A DNA stretch of 30,791 nucleotides. Origin: a virus. The DNA lies in IMG/VR virus record IMGVR_UViG_3300042568_000343, positions 1-30,791 of that record. One strand, written 5' to 3'. The notes under the pieces were generated by a model. It saw only the letters and a program-made list of their open reading frames with translations, did no database searches and was not told the DNA's origin. Shown piece after piece: positions 1 to 6,020 of the stretch (the stretch's first letter is position 1; every line of letters starts with the position of its first letter). Position numbers and translations under genes: made by a program.

Positions 1-794
1 CTTATTACGACCTAAATAGCGGAACTGTTAGTTCAAGCGGAACTGTTGTTTCGGCTTCCATGACCTCGTTTGGCAACGGCTGGTGGCGCTGCGTCCTTGT
101 GATGACTGCCAACGCAACCGGCGCGGCTGCGGGCCAAATCTTTCTTGCTCAAAGCAATTCGATTACCATATTGATAGGAGACGGCACCAGCGGCGTGTTT
201 CTCTATGGCGCGCAACTCGAAGCCGGCTCCTTCGCCACCAGCTACATTCCCACCGTGGCCTCCACGGTCACCCGCGCGGCTGACTTGGCGGTGATGACGG
301 GATCAAACTTCTCTAGCTGGTACAACGCCAGCGAGGGGACGTATGTTGTTAGCGCCGATAGCTTTCGTGGAACGGCGGGGGCTGGCCGTATTAGTCAGTT
401 TGACGACGGCACGACCGCCAACAACATTCGATCCGGGCAAAGCACACTTCAAGTGGTTGACGCTACGATTGTGCAAGTCAATATTGCTGGCACACCGCTT
501 ATCCCCTTCGATGGCACGGTGTTTCAGTTTGCATCAGCCTATAAGTTAAACGACTTTGCCACCGTTACAACGGGCGCTGTCGCAACGGATACAAGCGGAA
601 CCGTCCCCACCGTAAACCAACTGGTACTTGGTAGTGGGGGCAGCATATCTCCCACAACCTTTATCAACGGCCACATTCGCACCTTCACCTTCTACCCGCA
701 GCGTCTGCCCAACACGCAGCTACAGGAACTCGCGGCTCCGCCCTTGGTGGCGTCTCTCAGCCTTGATTTCATCAACGGCACATATCAGGCGTAA
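1..794 (+). CDS. Fibre/lectin-like virion protein, 5'-truncated by the window edge
   Basis: The frame is already open at base 3, so the gene starts outside the window; 263 residues are visible. The Met at base 60 is internal, because the sequence before it aligns with the interior of the next gene. Recognisable blocks are NGWWR, GDGTSG-FLYGAQLEAG, TSYIPTVASTVTRAAD, and a C-terminal segment around NGHIRTFTFYPQRLPNTQLQ that looks like a LamG/concanavalin-type beta sandwich. Such blocks occur in phage tail-fibre and head-fibre proteins and suggest binding of a surface glycan (inference). It is a paralogue of the gene at 798, three bases downstream. The C-terminal 20 or so residues after ELAAPP have no counterpart in that paralogue. 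The exact virion position is unknown. Confidence 0.75.
   Translation, partial: YYDLNSGTVSSSGTVVSASMTSFGNGWWRCVLVMTANATGAAAGQIFLAQSNSITILIGDGTSGVFLYGAQLEAGSFATSYIPTVASTVTRAADLAVMTGSNFSSWYNASEGTYVVSADSFRGTAGAGRISQFDDGTTANNIRSGQSTLQVVDATIVQVNIAGTPLIPFDGTVFQFASAYKLNDFATVTTGAVATDTSGTVPTVNQLVLGSGGSISPTTFINGHIRTFTFYPQRLPNTQLQELAAPPLVASLSLDFINGTYQA
235..284 (+). repeat. 50-bp direct repeat, copy 1 (TSYIPTVASTVTR block)
   Basis: This segment matches 1489-1538 at 48 of 50 bases; both differences are G versus A. It encodes the TSYIPTVASTVTR motif in both paralogous fibre-like genes. The near-identity at DNA level inside otherwise diverged paralogues suggests recent duplication or recombination at this block. 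Confidence 0.85.
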
Positions 795-797
795 ACA

Positions 798-2000
798 ATG
801 GCCAACTTCACCTTCTCTGAGTTGATCACGTTCACCCGCTCCACGACGGCTACGTTTGTGGGCAGCGATGGCCTGATCCAGTCGGCAGCGATCAACGCCC
901 CGCGCTTCGACTACAACCCCGCCACGCTGGCTCCACGCGGCCTGCTGATTGAGGAGCAGCGGGTCAACTTGGCCACATATTCCCAAGAGCCGAGCAATGC
1001 GGCGTGGGGTAAAACCAGAGCCAGCATCACCGCAAATGTTATGACCGCGCCAGACGGGACATTGACCGGCGACAAACTGGTTGAGGACACGTCTGCTACC
1101 AACACACACAGAACATCTGTTCCCACTATCAGCATGACCTCCGGCACGTCATACACTTTTTCAATTTTCCTAAAAGCAGGCGAGAGAACCTTTGCAGTTA
1201 TTGCTCTGAGCGCAACGACTGCCGGAAGTGCTTTTGGTACAAACCCTTTGTTTTTCGTTGATCTTTTGACGGGTGCGATATCAAGCGTTTCTGGAACAGT
1301 AACTGCATCTTCCGTAGTTCCTTTTCCAAACGGGTGGTGGCGTGTGTCGGTTAGCGCACTAGCTACTTTGACAACGACAAACTTTCCAACTGTTTTTTTG
1401 GCAGAGTCAGGCAGCAGCAATGTCTACACGGGTGATGGCACGTCTGGCCTGTTCCTGTGGGGCGCACAGGTCGAAGCTAACGCGTTCCCCACCAGCTACA
1501 TTCCCACCGTAGCCTCCACGGTCACCCGCACGGCTGACAGCGCGATAATAACCGGCACGAACTTCGCACGTTGGTACAACTACGGCCAAGGCAGCATTGT
1601 CTTCAGCGGCGATAGCGTTCGTCCAACGGTGCTGTCTCCAGCCACCCGCACTTTTCAGTTTGATGATGGCATAAGCGCCAACAACAGCATCCGCAGCGGA
1701 AGTACAGCCACTCTTCAGGTGGTTGATGCTGGTGTTTCTGTAGTCAATCTTATCCCGTCGCCTGCGATCCCTTTCGATGGCACGGTGTTTAAGTTTGCAT
1801 CGGCATTTAACTTAAATGACTTCGCCAGCGTCACAACGGGCACTGTGGGAACAGACTCAAGTGGAACCGTTCCGGTTGCCATAACTCAACTATCCCTTGG
1901 CGGCGGCGCTGGTGCTGGTATCATCAACGGCCACATCCGCACTTTCGCCTTTTACCCCTACCGTCTCACCAACGCACAGCTACAGGCCCTCGCCGCATGA
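798..2000 (+). CDS. Fibre/lectin-like virion protein, paralogue of the preceding gene
   Basis: 400 residues. The N-terminal 60 residues are fibre-like (FTRSTTATFVGSDGLI, PRFDYNP, GLLIEEQRVNL), a signature frequent in phage fibre proteins. Next come a beta-rich middle domain ending in NGWWR, the GDGTSGLFLWGAQVEA block, TSYIPTVASTVTR, and a C-terminal lectin-like domain with NGHIRTFAFYPYRLTNAQLQ. The last two thirds align with the preceding protein, so the pair arose by duplication. The start ATG follows the upstream stop by three bases. Bases about 1140-1420 look richer in A+T than the flanks, which would fit an exchanged receptor-binding segment. Likely role is surface binding during adsorption; substrate and location in the particle are inferred. 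Confidence 0.8.
   Translation: MANFTFSELITFTRSTTATFVGSDGLIQSAAINAPRFDYNPATLAPRGLLIEEQRVNLATYSQEPSNAAWGKTRASITANVMTAPDGTLTGDKLVEDTSATNTHRTSVPTISMTSGTSYTFSIFLKAGERTFAVIALSATTAGSAFGTNPLFFVDLLTGAISSVSGTVTASSVVPFPNGWWRVSVSALATLTTTNFPTVFLAESGSSNVYTGDGTSGLFLWGAQVEANAFPTSYIPTVASTVTRTADSAIITGTNFARWYNYGQGSIVFSGDSVRPTVLSPATRTFQFDDGISANNSIRSGSTATLQVVDAGVSVVNLIPSPAIPFDGTVFKFASAFNLNDFASVTTGTVGTDSSGTVPVAITQLSLGGGAGAGIINGHIRTFAFYPYRLTNAQLQALAA
1489..1538 (+). repeat. 50-bp direct repeat, copy 2
   Basis: Second copy of the block at 235-284, with 48 of 50 bases identical, lying in the second fibre-like gene at the junction between middle and C-terminal domains. Confidence 0.85.
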
Positions 2001-2236
2001 TCGACCTCTATCTCTCCGCACCCACAGAAGCCGACATGACCGCCGCGCTGACCGCTGCGGGCGTCATCAACGACGAGGGCTTCCCGGTGGCGGGCGTCTC
2101 GCTGGATCACATCGGTGAGATCGAGGGCGCTACCGGCTGGCACACCAACCTGCGTCTGGTGGAAGATATCGACACATCGGCGCTTCTCGGCTACATCATA
2201 GACACCCCGGCCACGCCGTACCGGGTCTGGGCATAA
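1997..2236 (+). CDS. Small acidic protein of unknown function
   Basis: 79 residues, starting at an ATG that overlaps the preceding TGA (ATGA), so it is probably translationally coupled to the fibre-like gene. The product is acidic, with no membrane segment and no cysteines. It runs from MIDLYLSAPTEADM through an NDEGFPVAGVSLDHIGEI segment to TPATPYRVWA. Position directly after the fibre pair suggests a fibre accessory or assembly factor, but no family is recognised and this is a guess from context only. Confidence 0.7.
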   Translation: MIDLYLSAPTEADMTAALTAAGVINDEGFPVAGVSLDHIGEIEGATGWHTNLRLVEDIDTSALLGYIIDTPATPYRVWA

Positions 2237-2248
2237 GGGCAGGCGCGC

Positions 2249-2866
2249 ATGGCAAACGTCAAGATTACGGATCTCACTGCAGCCACCACGCCGCTGGCCG
2301 GCACGGAGCTGTTTGAGACGGTGCAGGGCGGAACGAGCAAGAAGGTGGCGGCGAGCGCGATCGGCAACAGCGCCACGGCAGTGCCCTTCGCCTCACTCGC
2401 CGGCCGCGCGTACATCTCGGCGTTCAGCACGACCGATCAGACCGGCAGCGTGTCGGCCGCCACGGCGATCAGGCTCGAGAACACGTCGTTTGGCGCGGGC
2501 ATCACCATCACTAACGACGGTGGCGGCAACCCGACGCGCATCACGTTTGCAGCGGCCGGCACGTACATGCTCGCGCCGAGCATACAGTTCGCCAACTCAA
2601 CCGCCGCAGATCACGACGCGACGTTCTGGTTCCGCTTGAACGGCACCAACATCGCCAACTCTGCCAGCATTGTAAACATCCCGAAGGCTGCCGATGGCGG
2701 CGCGATGTTTGCTCAGATAGTCATCTATGAGCAGGTGACGGCGGGCCAGTACATTGAGATCATGTGGCTGCCCGAAAACGCGGGTGTGACGGTTGACTTC
2801 ACTGCGGCGGGCGCAATTGCCCCGGCCATCCCGTCCGTCATCCTCGCCGCTGAGCGGATCGCCTGA
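2249..2866 (+). CDS. Structural protein with jelly-roll-like (C1q/TNF-like) C-terminal domain
   Basis: 205 residues. The N-terminus ITDLTAATTPLAGTELFETV is a short motif common at the start of phage fibre and decoration proteins. From about residue 50 there is a beta-rich domain with alternating small and hydrophobic residues (AAGTYMLAPSIQFANS, DATFWFRLNGTNI, AGQYIEIMWLPENAGV), a pattern typical of C1q/TNF-like jelly rolls in phage head or tail appendages. The end overlaps the next start (TGATG). It is likely a virion surface protein. The fold is inferred from the strand pattern and not from a search. Confidence 0.75.
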   Translation: MANVKITDLTAATTPLAGTELFETVQGGTSKKVAASAIGNSATAVPFASLAGRAYISAFSTTDQTGSVSAATAIRLENTSFGAGITITNDGGGNPTRITFAAAGTYMLAPSIQFANSTAADHDATFWFRLNGTNIANSASIVNIPKAADGGAMFAQIVIYEQVTAGQYIEIMWLPENAGVTVDFTAAGAIAPAIPSVILAAERIA

Positions 2867-3759
2867 TGCCCGGCGGCTTTTCCTTCGATCTCAACGCAAT
2901 GCGGGCGCGGGACGAGATCAACGACGCCCTGAGCGTGTCTCAGCGGCCGAATGTGGGCCAGATGCCGGCGGATCCGGGCCTTCTGCAGCGCTTGTCACAG
3001 CGCGTGGACGTGCAGGCCACGCCGCAGATGCAGCAAATGAACGTAAATGCGCCTCTGGGCGGCGGTTTTAGCGCCAATCTGGGCGTCGGACGCATGGGCG
3101 CGCAGCCAAACATGCCCGCGATGCGGCCGCAGGTGACGAATGTGGGCGTTGGCTACCAGTCTCCCGGCTTTTCGGCCGATGTCGGCTACAATCCGGCGCA
3201 AAAAGGCGTCGGAGCGGGTGTTCGACTGCCCTTTAAGCGCGGCGGCCACGTCAATGGCGACGATTTCGCCGTAAAACGCGACGAATACGCCTCTGGGGGC
3301 GGCGCGTGGACGCGCAAGGAGGGCAAGAACCCCGAGGGTGGCCTCAACGCCAAGGGTCGCGCCTCGCTGAAGGCGCAGGGGCAGGACATCAAGCCGCCCG
3401 TGAGCGCAAAACAGGCCGCCAAGTCACCCAAGTCGGCCGCGCGGCGCAAGAGCTTCTGCGCCCGGATGGGTGGCATGGAAGGCCCGATGAAGGACGACAA
3501 CGGCAAGCCGACGCGCAAGGCGCTGGCGCTGCGGAAGTGGGACTGCAAGGCCGAGGGCGGCATGGTCGAGGGTTACGCCGAGGGCGGCAAGTCGCGCGTC
3601 AACGAGGCGGGCAACTACACCAAGCCGGGCATGCGAAAGTCGCTGTTCTCGTCGATCAAATCAGGCGGCAAGGGCGGCGCGCCGGGGCAGTGGTCTGCCC
3701 GCAAGGCGCAGATGCTGGCGCAGCAGTACAAGGCCAAGGGTGGCGGCTACCGTGATTAA
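2866..3759 (+). CDS. Basic Gly/Lys-rich protein with two conserved phage modules
   Basis: 297 residues, start coupled to the upstream stop (TGATG). The N-terminal third is low complexity with repeated GFSA-L-VG and GVGYQSPGFSADVGY-like segments. A central module (GKNPEGGLNAKGRASL... RRKSFCARMGGMEG, about residues 152-210) resembles a domain I remember as DUF6321. A C-terminal module contains NEAGNYTKPGMRK and GQWSARKAQMLA. Both are widespread in environmental phages and have no known function. The motif GGMVEGYAEGGK lies between them. The protein is very basic and could be nucleic-acid-associated inside the head, which is inference. It overlaps the next gene. Confidence 0.8.
   Translation: MPGGFSFDLNAMRARDEINDALSVSQRPNVGQMPADPGLLQRLSQRVDVQATPQMQQMNVNAPLGGGFSANLGVGRMGAQPNMPAMRPQVTNVGVGYQSPGFSADVGYNPAQKGVGAGVRLPFKRGGHVNGDDFAVKRDEYASGGGAWTRKEGKNPEGGLNAKGRASLKAQGQDIKPPVSAKQAAKSPKSAARRKSFCARMGGMEGPMKDDNGKPTRKALALRKWDCKAEGGMVEGYAEGGKSRVNEAGNYTKPGMRKSLFSSIKSGGKGGAPGQWSARKAQMLAQQYKAKGGGYRD
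3556..3589 (+). repeat. 34-bp direct repeat, copy 1 (GGMVxGYAxGG)
   Basis: It matches 4056-4089 at 30 of 34 bases, exactly 500 bases apart and in the same reading phase. It encodes the GGMVEGYAEGG motif of the protein starting at 2866. Confidence 0.8.
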
Positions 3760-4009
3760 AAAGTCGCAGCAGAGCCTCAAGGCGTGGACGAAGCAGGACT
3801 GGCGCACCAAGTCCGGCAAGCCGTCTACGCAGGGCCCGAATGCGACAGGCGAGCGGTATCTGCCGGCGAAGGCAATCCAGTCGCTGTCGGTCAAGGAGTA
3901 CGCCGCGACCACCCGCGCAAAACGAAAGGCGACTGCCGCTGGCAAACAGTTCGCCAAGCAGCCGAAGAAGGTTGCGGAAAAGACCGCCAGTTTTCGTGTG
4001 AAGGGATAG
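3752..4009 (+). CDS. Small basic protein of a widespread phage family
   Basis: 85 residues from the GTG at 3752, which overlaps the upstream stop in the string GTGATTAA; an in-frame GTG at 3740 would add four residues but has a poorer RBS position. The sequence is Lys-rich, with SLKAWTKQDWRTKSGKPS, GERYLPAKAIQSL and TTRAKRKATAAGKQ. I recognise this as a family recurring in environmental phage genomes without assigned function. No membrane segment or cysteine is present. It sits between two other basic small proteins, so the three may act together, possibly binding DNA or acting in head assembly (inference). Confidence 0.75.
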   Translation: MIKKSQQSLKAWTKQDWRTKSGKPSTQGPNATGERYLPAKAIQSLSVKEYAATTRAKRKATAAGKQFAKQPKKVAEKTASFRVKG

Positions 4010-4013
4010 GGCA

Positions 4014-4574
4014 ATGGACGGCTTCAAAGACAGCACCAAGATGAAGTACATGGACGGCGGCATGGTCGGCGGCTACGCCAAGGGCGGCATGGCCAAGGGC
4101 GAGGCCAAAGTCGGCAAAGTCATGGGCGAGTTCAAGAAGGGCGAGCTGCACAGCGGCTCGAAGGAAGGCCCGAAGGTCAAGAACCCGAAGCAGGCTGTCG
4201 CCATCGCCATGAGCGAGGCGCGCAAGGCCGGCATGAAGGCTCCGATGAAGAAGGGCAACGGCGGTGACGTGAAGATGCCCTCGCCCGCCGAGAGCGCAGC
4301 CAGCGGCAACCGCATGGCTGAAATGGAAGCCCGCGAGATGCGCGAGATGATGCGCCGCGAGAAGGGCATGGGTGCCATGACCGAGCGCGAGATGCGCATG
4401 ATGCGCGAGATGAAGAAGCGCGTGCCGGCCACGCGCCGCGAGCCGATGCTGCCGCCGGTGGGTGCCAGCGTGGCCAGCGGCAACCGCATGTCGGCGCAGG
4501 AAGGCGCTGAGATGCGCGGGATGATGCGCCGCAAGACGGGCGGCCTCGCCGTCATGCCGAAGGGCAAGTGCTGA
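4014..4574 (+). CDS. DUF6496-like Met/Lys-rich protein
   Basis: 186 residues. Residues about 30-75 contain GEFKKGELHSGSKEGPKVKN followed by KQAVAIAMSEARKAG, the hallmark of the family I know as DUF6496. The rest is low complexity and unusually Met-rich (REMREMMRREKGMGAM, MRMMREMKKR), predicted helical. Two SGNRM segments (SAASGNRMAEMEA and SVASGNRMSAQEGA) show an internal duplication. The N-terminal GGMVGGYAKGGM repeats a motif of the gene at 2866. It is the last gene before the hairpin and promoter at 4581-4619, so it probably ends a transcription unit. Function is unknown. Confidence 0.8.
   Translation: MDGFKDSTKMKYMDGGMVGGYAKGGMAKGEAKVGKVMGEFKKGELHSGSKEGPKVKNPKQAVAIAMSEARKAGMKAPMKKGNGGDVKMPSPAESAASGNRMAEMEAREMREMMRREKGMGAMTEREMRMMREMKKRVPATRREPMLPPVGASVASGNRMSAQEGAEMRGMMRRKTGGLAVMPKGKC
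4056..4089 (+). repeat. 34-bp direct repeat, copy 2
   Basis: Partner of 3556-3589; encodes GGMVGGYAKGG near the N-terminus of the DUF6496-like protein. Confidence 0.8.
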
Positions 4575-4580
4575 AACAGG

Positions 4581-4605
4581 GGCGTCTGGCTTGTTGCCGG
4601 ACGCC
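4581..4605 (+). terminator. Terminator-like hairpin after the basic-protein cluster
   Basis: GGCGTCTGGC (4581-4590) pairs with GCCGGACGCC (4596-4605) over ten base pairs, one of them G-U, with the loop TTGTT. It begins six bases after the stop of the gene ending at 4574. The downstream tract (ACTTCTTGT) is only moderately T-rich, so it may be leaky or serve as an RNA-processing structure. Confidence 0.55.
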
Positions 4606-4619
4606 ACTTCTTGTATAGT
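4591..4619 (+). promoter_or_regulatory. Candidate sigma70-type promoter
   Basis: TTGTTG at 4591-4596 and TATAGT at 4614-4619 are 17 bases apart, in the largest non-coding gap of the + strand region (4575-4682) and directly before a new gene module. The -35 box is weak (three of six). It overlaps the preceding hairpin. The assignment is by eye. Confidence 0.45.
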
Positions 4620-4634
4620 CACCCCGCCAGAGAT

Positions 4635-4679
4635 GCCTGCTCGCGCTAGTAGGCTGCTGATCCCGACCAGCGAGCAGGC
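4635..4679 (+). promoter_or_regulatory. Stem-loop covering the ribosome-binding site of the adaptor gene
   Basis: GCCTGCTCGC (4635-4644) and GCGAGCAGGC (4670-4679) form a perfect ten-base-pair stem with a 25-base loop. The 3' arm contains GAGCAGG, the only Shine-Dalgarno-like sequence before the ATG at 4683. Folding would therefore hide the RBS, giving a possible translational switch for the next gene. Confidence 0.55.
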
Positions 4680-4682
4680 TTG

Positions 4683-5669
4683 ATGGCATACAGCAATACC
4701 ATATCACAGACCGTATTCGATACCCGGAAGGTCATGGAGAGCGCCTTCCGGCGTTGCCGTGTGCGTACCGAAACGATTACGGCTGAGTATGTCAGTACGG
4801 CCGACAATCTGTTGTATCTGCTGCTGTCGGATCTCGCCAACATGGGTGCGCCGCTGTGGTGCATCGAGAAGCAGATCCTGCCGCTGTACGACGGCGAAGG
4901 CTACATCACCCTCGACGCCAAGGTCGTGGACATCCTCAACAGCAACCTGCGCCAGTTGCAGACAGTGACCGGCACCAACGCCACGACGGCCACCACCCGC
5001 ACGATTACCTTCACAGGCACCACCTTCGTTACGACGGTCGGCATCCGCTGGTCGGCGGCATCCGTGCCAGTCGCCTTTGAGCGCTCGAATGACGGCATCA
5101 CGTGGACGACGATCCAGACCGAAACACCCGTGGCCACAGCAGGGGAGTGGACTTGGTACGATCTCGAAAGCAGCGTTGCCACGTTGTACTTCCGCGTGCG
5201 GGCCACCAGCGGCACTCTAAACTTCAGCGAGATCTACACCGGCAACACGCCGACCGAGATCCCGCTGGCGCGGCTGAACCGGGACGACTACACGAACCTG
5301 CCAAACAAGAGCTTCCAATCGAACCGGCCGCTGCAGTTTTGGTACGACCGCTTGATCCCAAATCCCGTGATGCGGCTCTGGCCTGTGCCCAACAGTGGCG
5401 CGACTACGTCGCAAATCGTCCTGTGGGTGCAGCGTTACATCATGGACGTGGGGACGATGACCCAGCAAGTTGAGGTGCCGCAGCGCTGGTATGAGGCGAT
5501 CGTGGCCATGCTGGCGTCGAAGCTGGCGCTCGAGATCGGCGAAGTGGACACGTCGCTGATCCCGCTGCTCGACCAGAAGGCCACCGTCGCCCTGTACACG
5601 GCGCAAGCCGAGGAGCGCGACAACAGCCCGATGATGATCGCGCCCAACATCGCAATGTACACGAGGTAA
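4683..5669 (+). CDS. Head-tail adaptor-like protein with inserted beta domain
   Basis: 328 residues from the ATG at 4683 (a TTG at 4680 is also in frame). Residues 1-92 (SNTISQTVFDTRKVMESAFRRC, YLLLSDLANMGAPLWCIEKQ) and about 188-328 (NLPNKSFQSNRPLQFWYDR, PNPVMRLWPVP, QRWYEAIVAMLASKLALEI) fit the helical tail-adaptor proteins that bind the portal in short-tailed phages (P22 gp4 / T7 gp11 type role). Between them, about 93-187, lies a Thr-rich beta domain with FERSNDGITWTTI and STRAND-like YFRVRATSGTLNFSEIYTG, resembling a discoidin or Ig-like fold. A second, shorter adaptor-like protein is at 11084, so the two may occupy different ring positions. The adaptor role is inferred from pattern. Confidence 0.65.
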   Translation: MAYSNTISQTVFDTRKVMESAFRRCRVRTETITAEYVSTADNLLYLLLSDLANMGAPLWCIEKQILPLYDGEGYITLDAKVVDILNSNLRQLQTVTGTNATTATTRTITFTGTTFVTTVGIRWSAASVPVAFERSNDGITWTTIQTETPVATAGEWTWYDLESSVATLYFRVRATSGTLNFSEIYTGNTPTEIPLARLNRDDYTNLPNKSFQSNRPLQFWYDRLIPNPVMRLWPVPNSGATTSQIVLWVQRYIMDVGTMTQQVEVPQRWYEAIVAMLASKLALEIGEVDTSLIPLLDQKATVALYTAQAEERDNSPMMIAPNIAMYTR

Positions 5670-5673
5670 GCGC

Positions 5674-5913
5674 ATGCCGATCTTCCTCGACACCCGTGGC
5701 AAGAGCACGCTGGCGATTGGCATCTGCGGACGCTGCAGCCGCAAGTTCTCCATGACCGAACTCATGCCAGACCCCAACTATCCGGGCCTGCTCGTGTGCG
5801 ACGCCGATCGCGACGACTACGACCCGTATCGCCTGCCGGCTCGGCAGCCGGAGAAGATCGCCCTGCGCTTTGCGCGGCCGGACACACCCCTCGACCCCGA
5901 GGGCGCGGTATGA
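5674..5913 (+). CDS. Small Cys-containing, possibly zinc-ribbon-like protein
   Basis: 79 residues, beginning four bases after the adaptor-like gene. It has a CGRC knuckle (Cys18, Cys21) and a later LVCDADRD (Cys42) with a neighbouring Asp that could be a fourth metal ligand. A conserved-looking YDPYRLPARQPEKIALR tail follows. Small proteins of this look commonly sit beside head-tail connector genes in environmental phages. A structural or assembly role is inferred from position; metal binding is inferred from the Cys spacing, and a canonical second CxxC pair is missing. Confidence 0.7.
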   Translation: MPIFLDTRGKSTLAIGICGRCSRKFSMTELMPDPNYPGLLVCDADRDDYDPYRLPARQPEKIALRFARPDTPLDPEGAV

Positions 5914-6020
5914 AGATCCTCGAGACCTCTGGCGTGCTCCCCACGTCTCGTGGAGGCGCTGGCGATGGCTCGCGCGCTGTCGCCAGCGCTCTTTCTTTCC
6001 CTGATCGAGGAACTTTCTGA
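5910..6020 (+). CDS. Possible 36-residue ORF between connector and fibre genes
   Basis: An ATG at 5910 overlaps the preceding stop (ATGA), has GAGGG five bases upstream, and its stop overlaps the fibre start (TGATG). It encodes MKILETSGVLPTSRGG and a short Ala/Ser tail, with no recognisable motif. The same stretch carries the strong hairpin at 5955-5990, so this may be a regulatory spacer and not a gene. The tight coupling at both ends is the only support. Confidence 0.3.
   Translation: MKILETSGVLPTSRGGAGDGSRAVASALSFPDRGTF
5955..6000 (+). terminator. Hairpin with pyrimidine tail just before the tail-fibre gene
   Basis: GCGCTGGCGA (5956-5965) pairs perfectly with TCGCCAGCGC (5980-5989), extended by a G-T pair at 5955/5990, around a 14-base loop. 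CTTTCTTTCC follows at 5991-6000. This has the form of an intrinsic terminator or attenuator. The fibre RBS (GAGGA, about 6006-6010) lies just downstream, so readthrough must supply the fibre transcript unless a promoter is hidden upstream. Confidence 0.55.
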
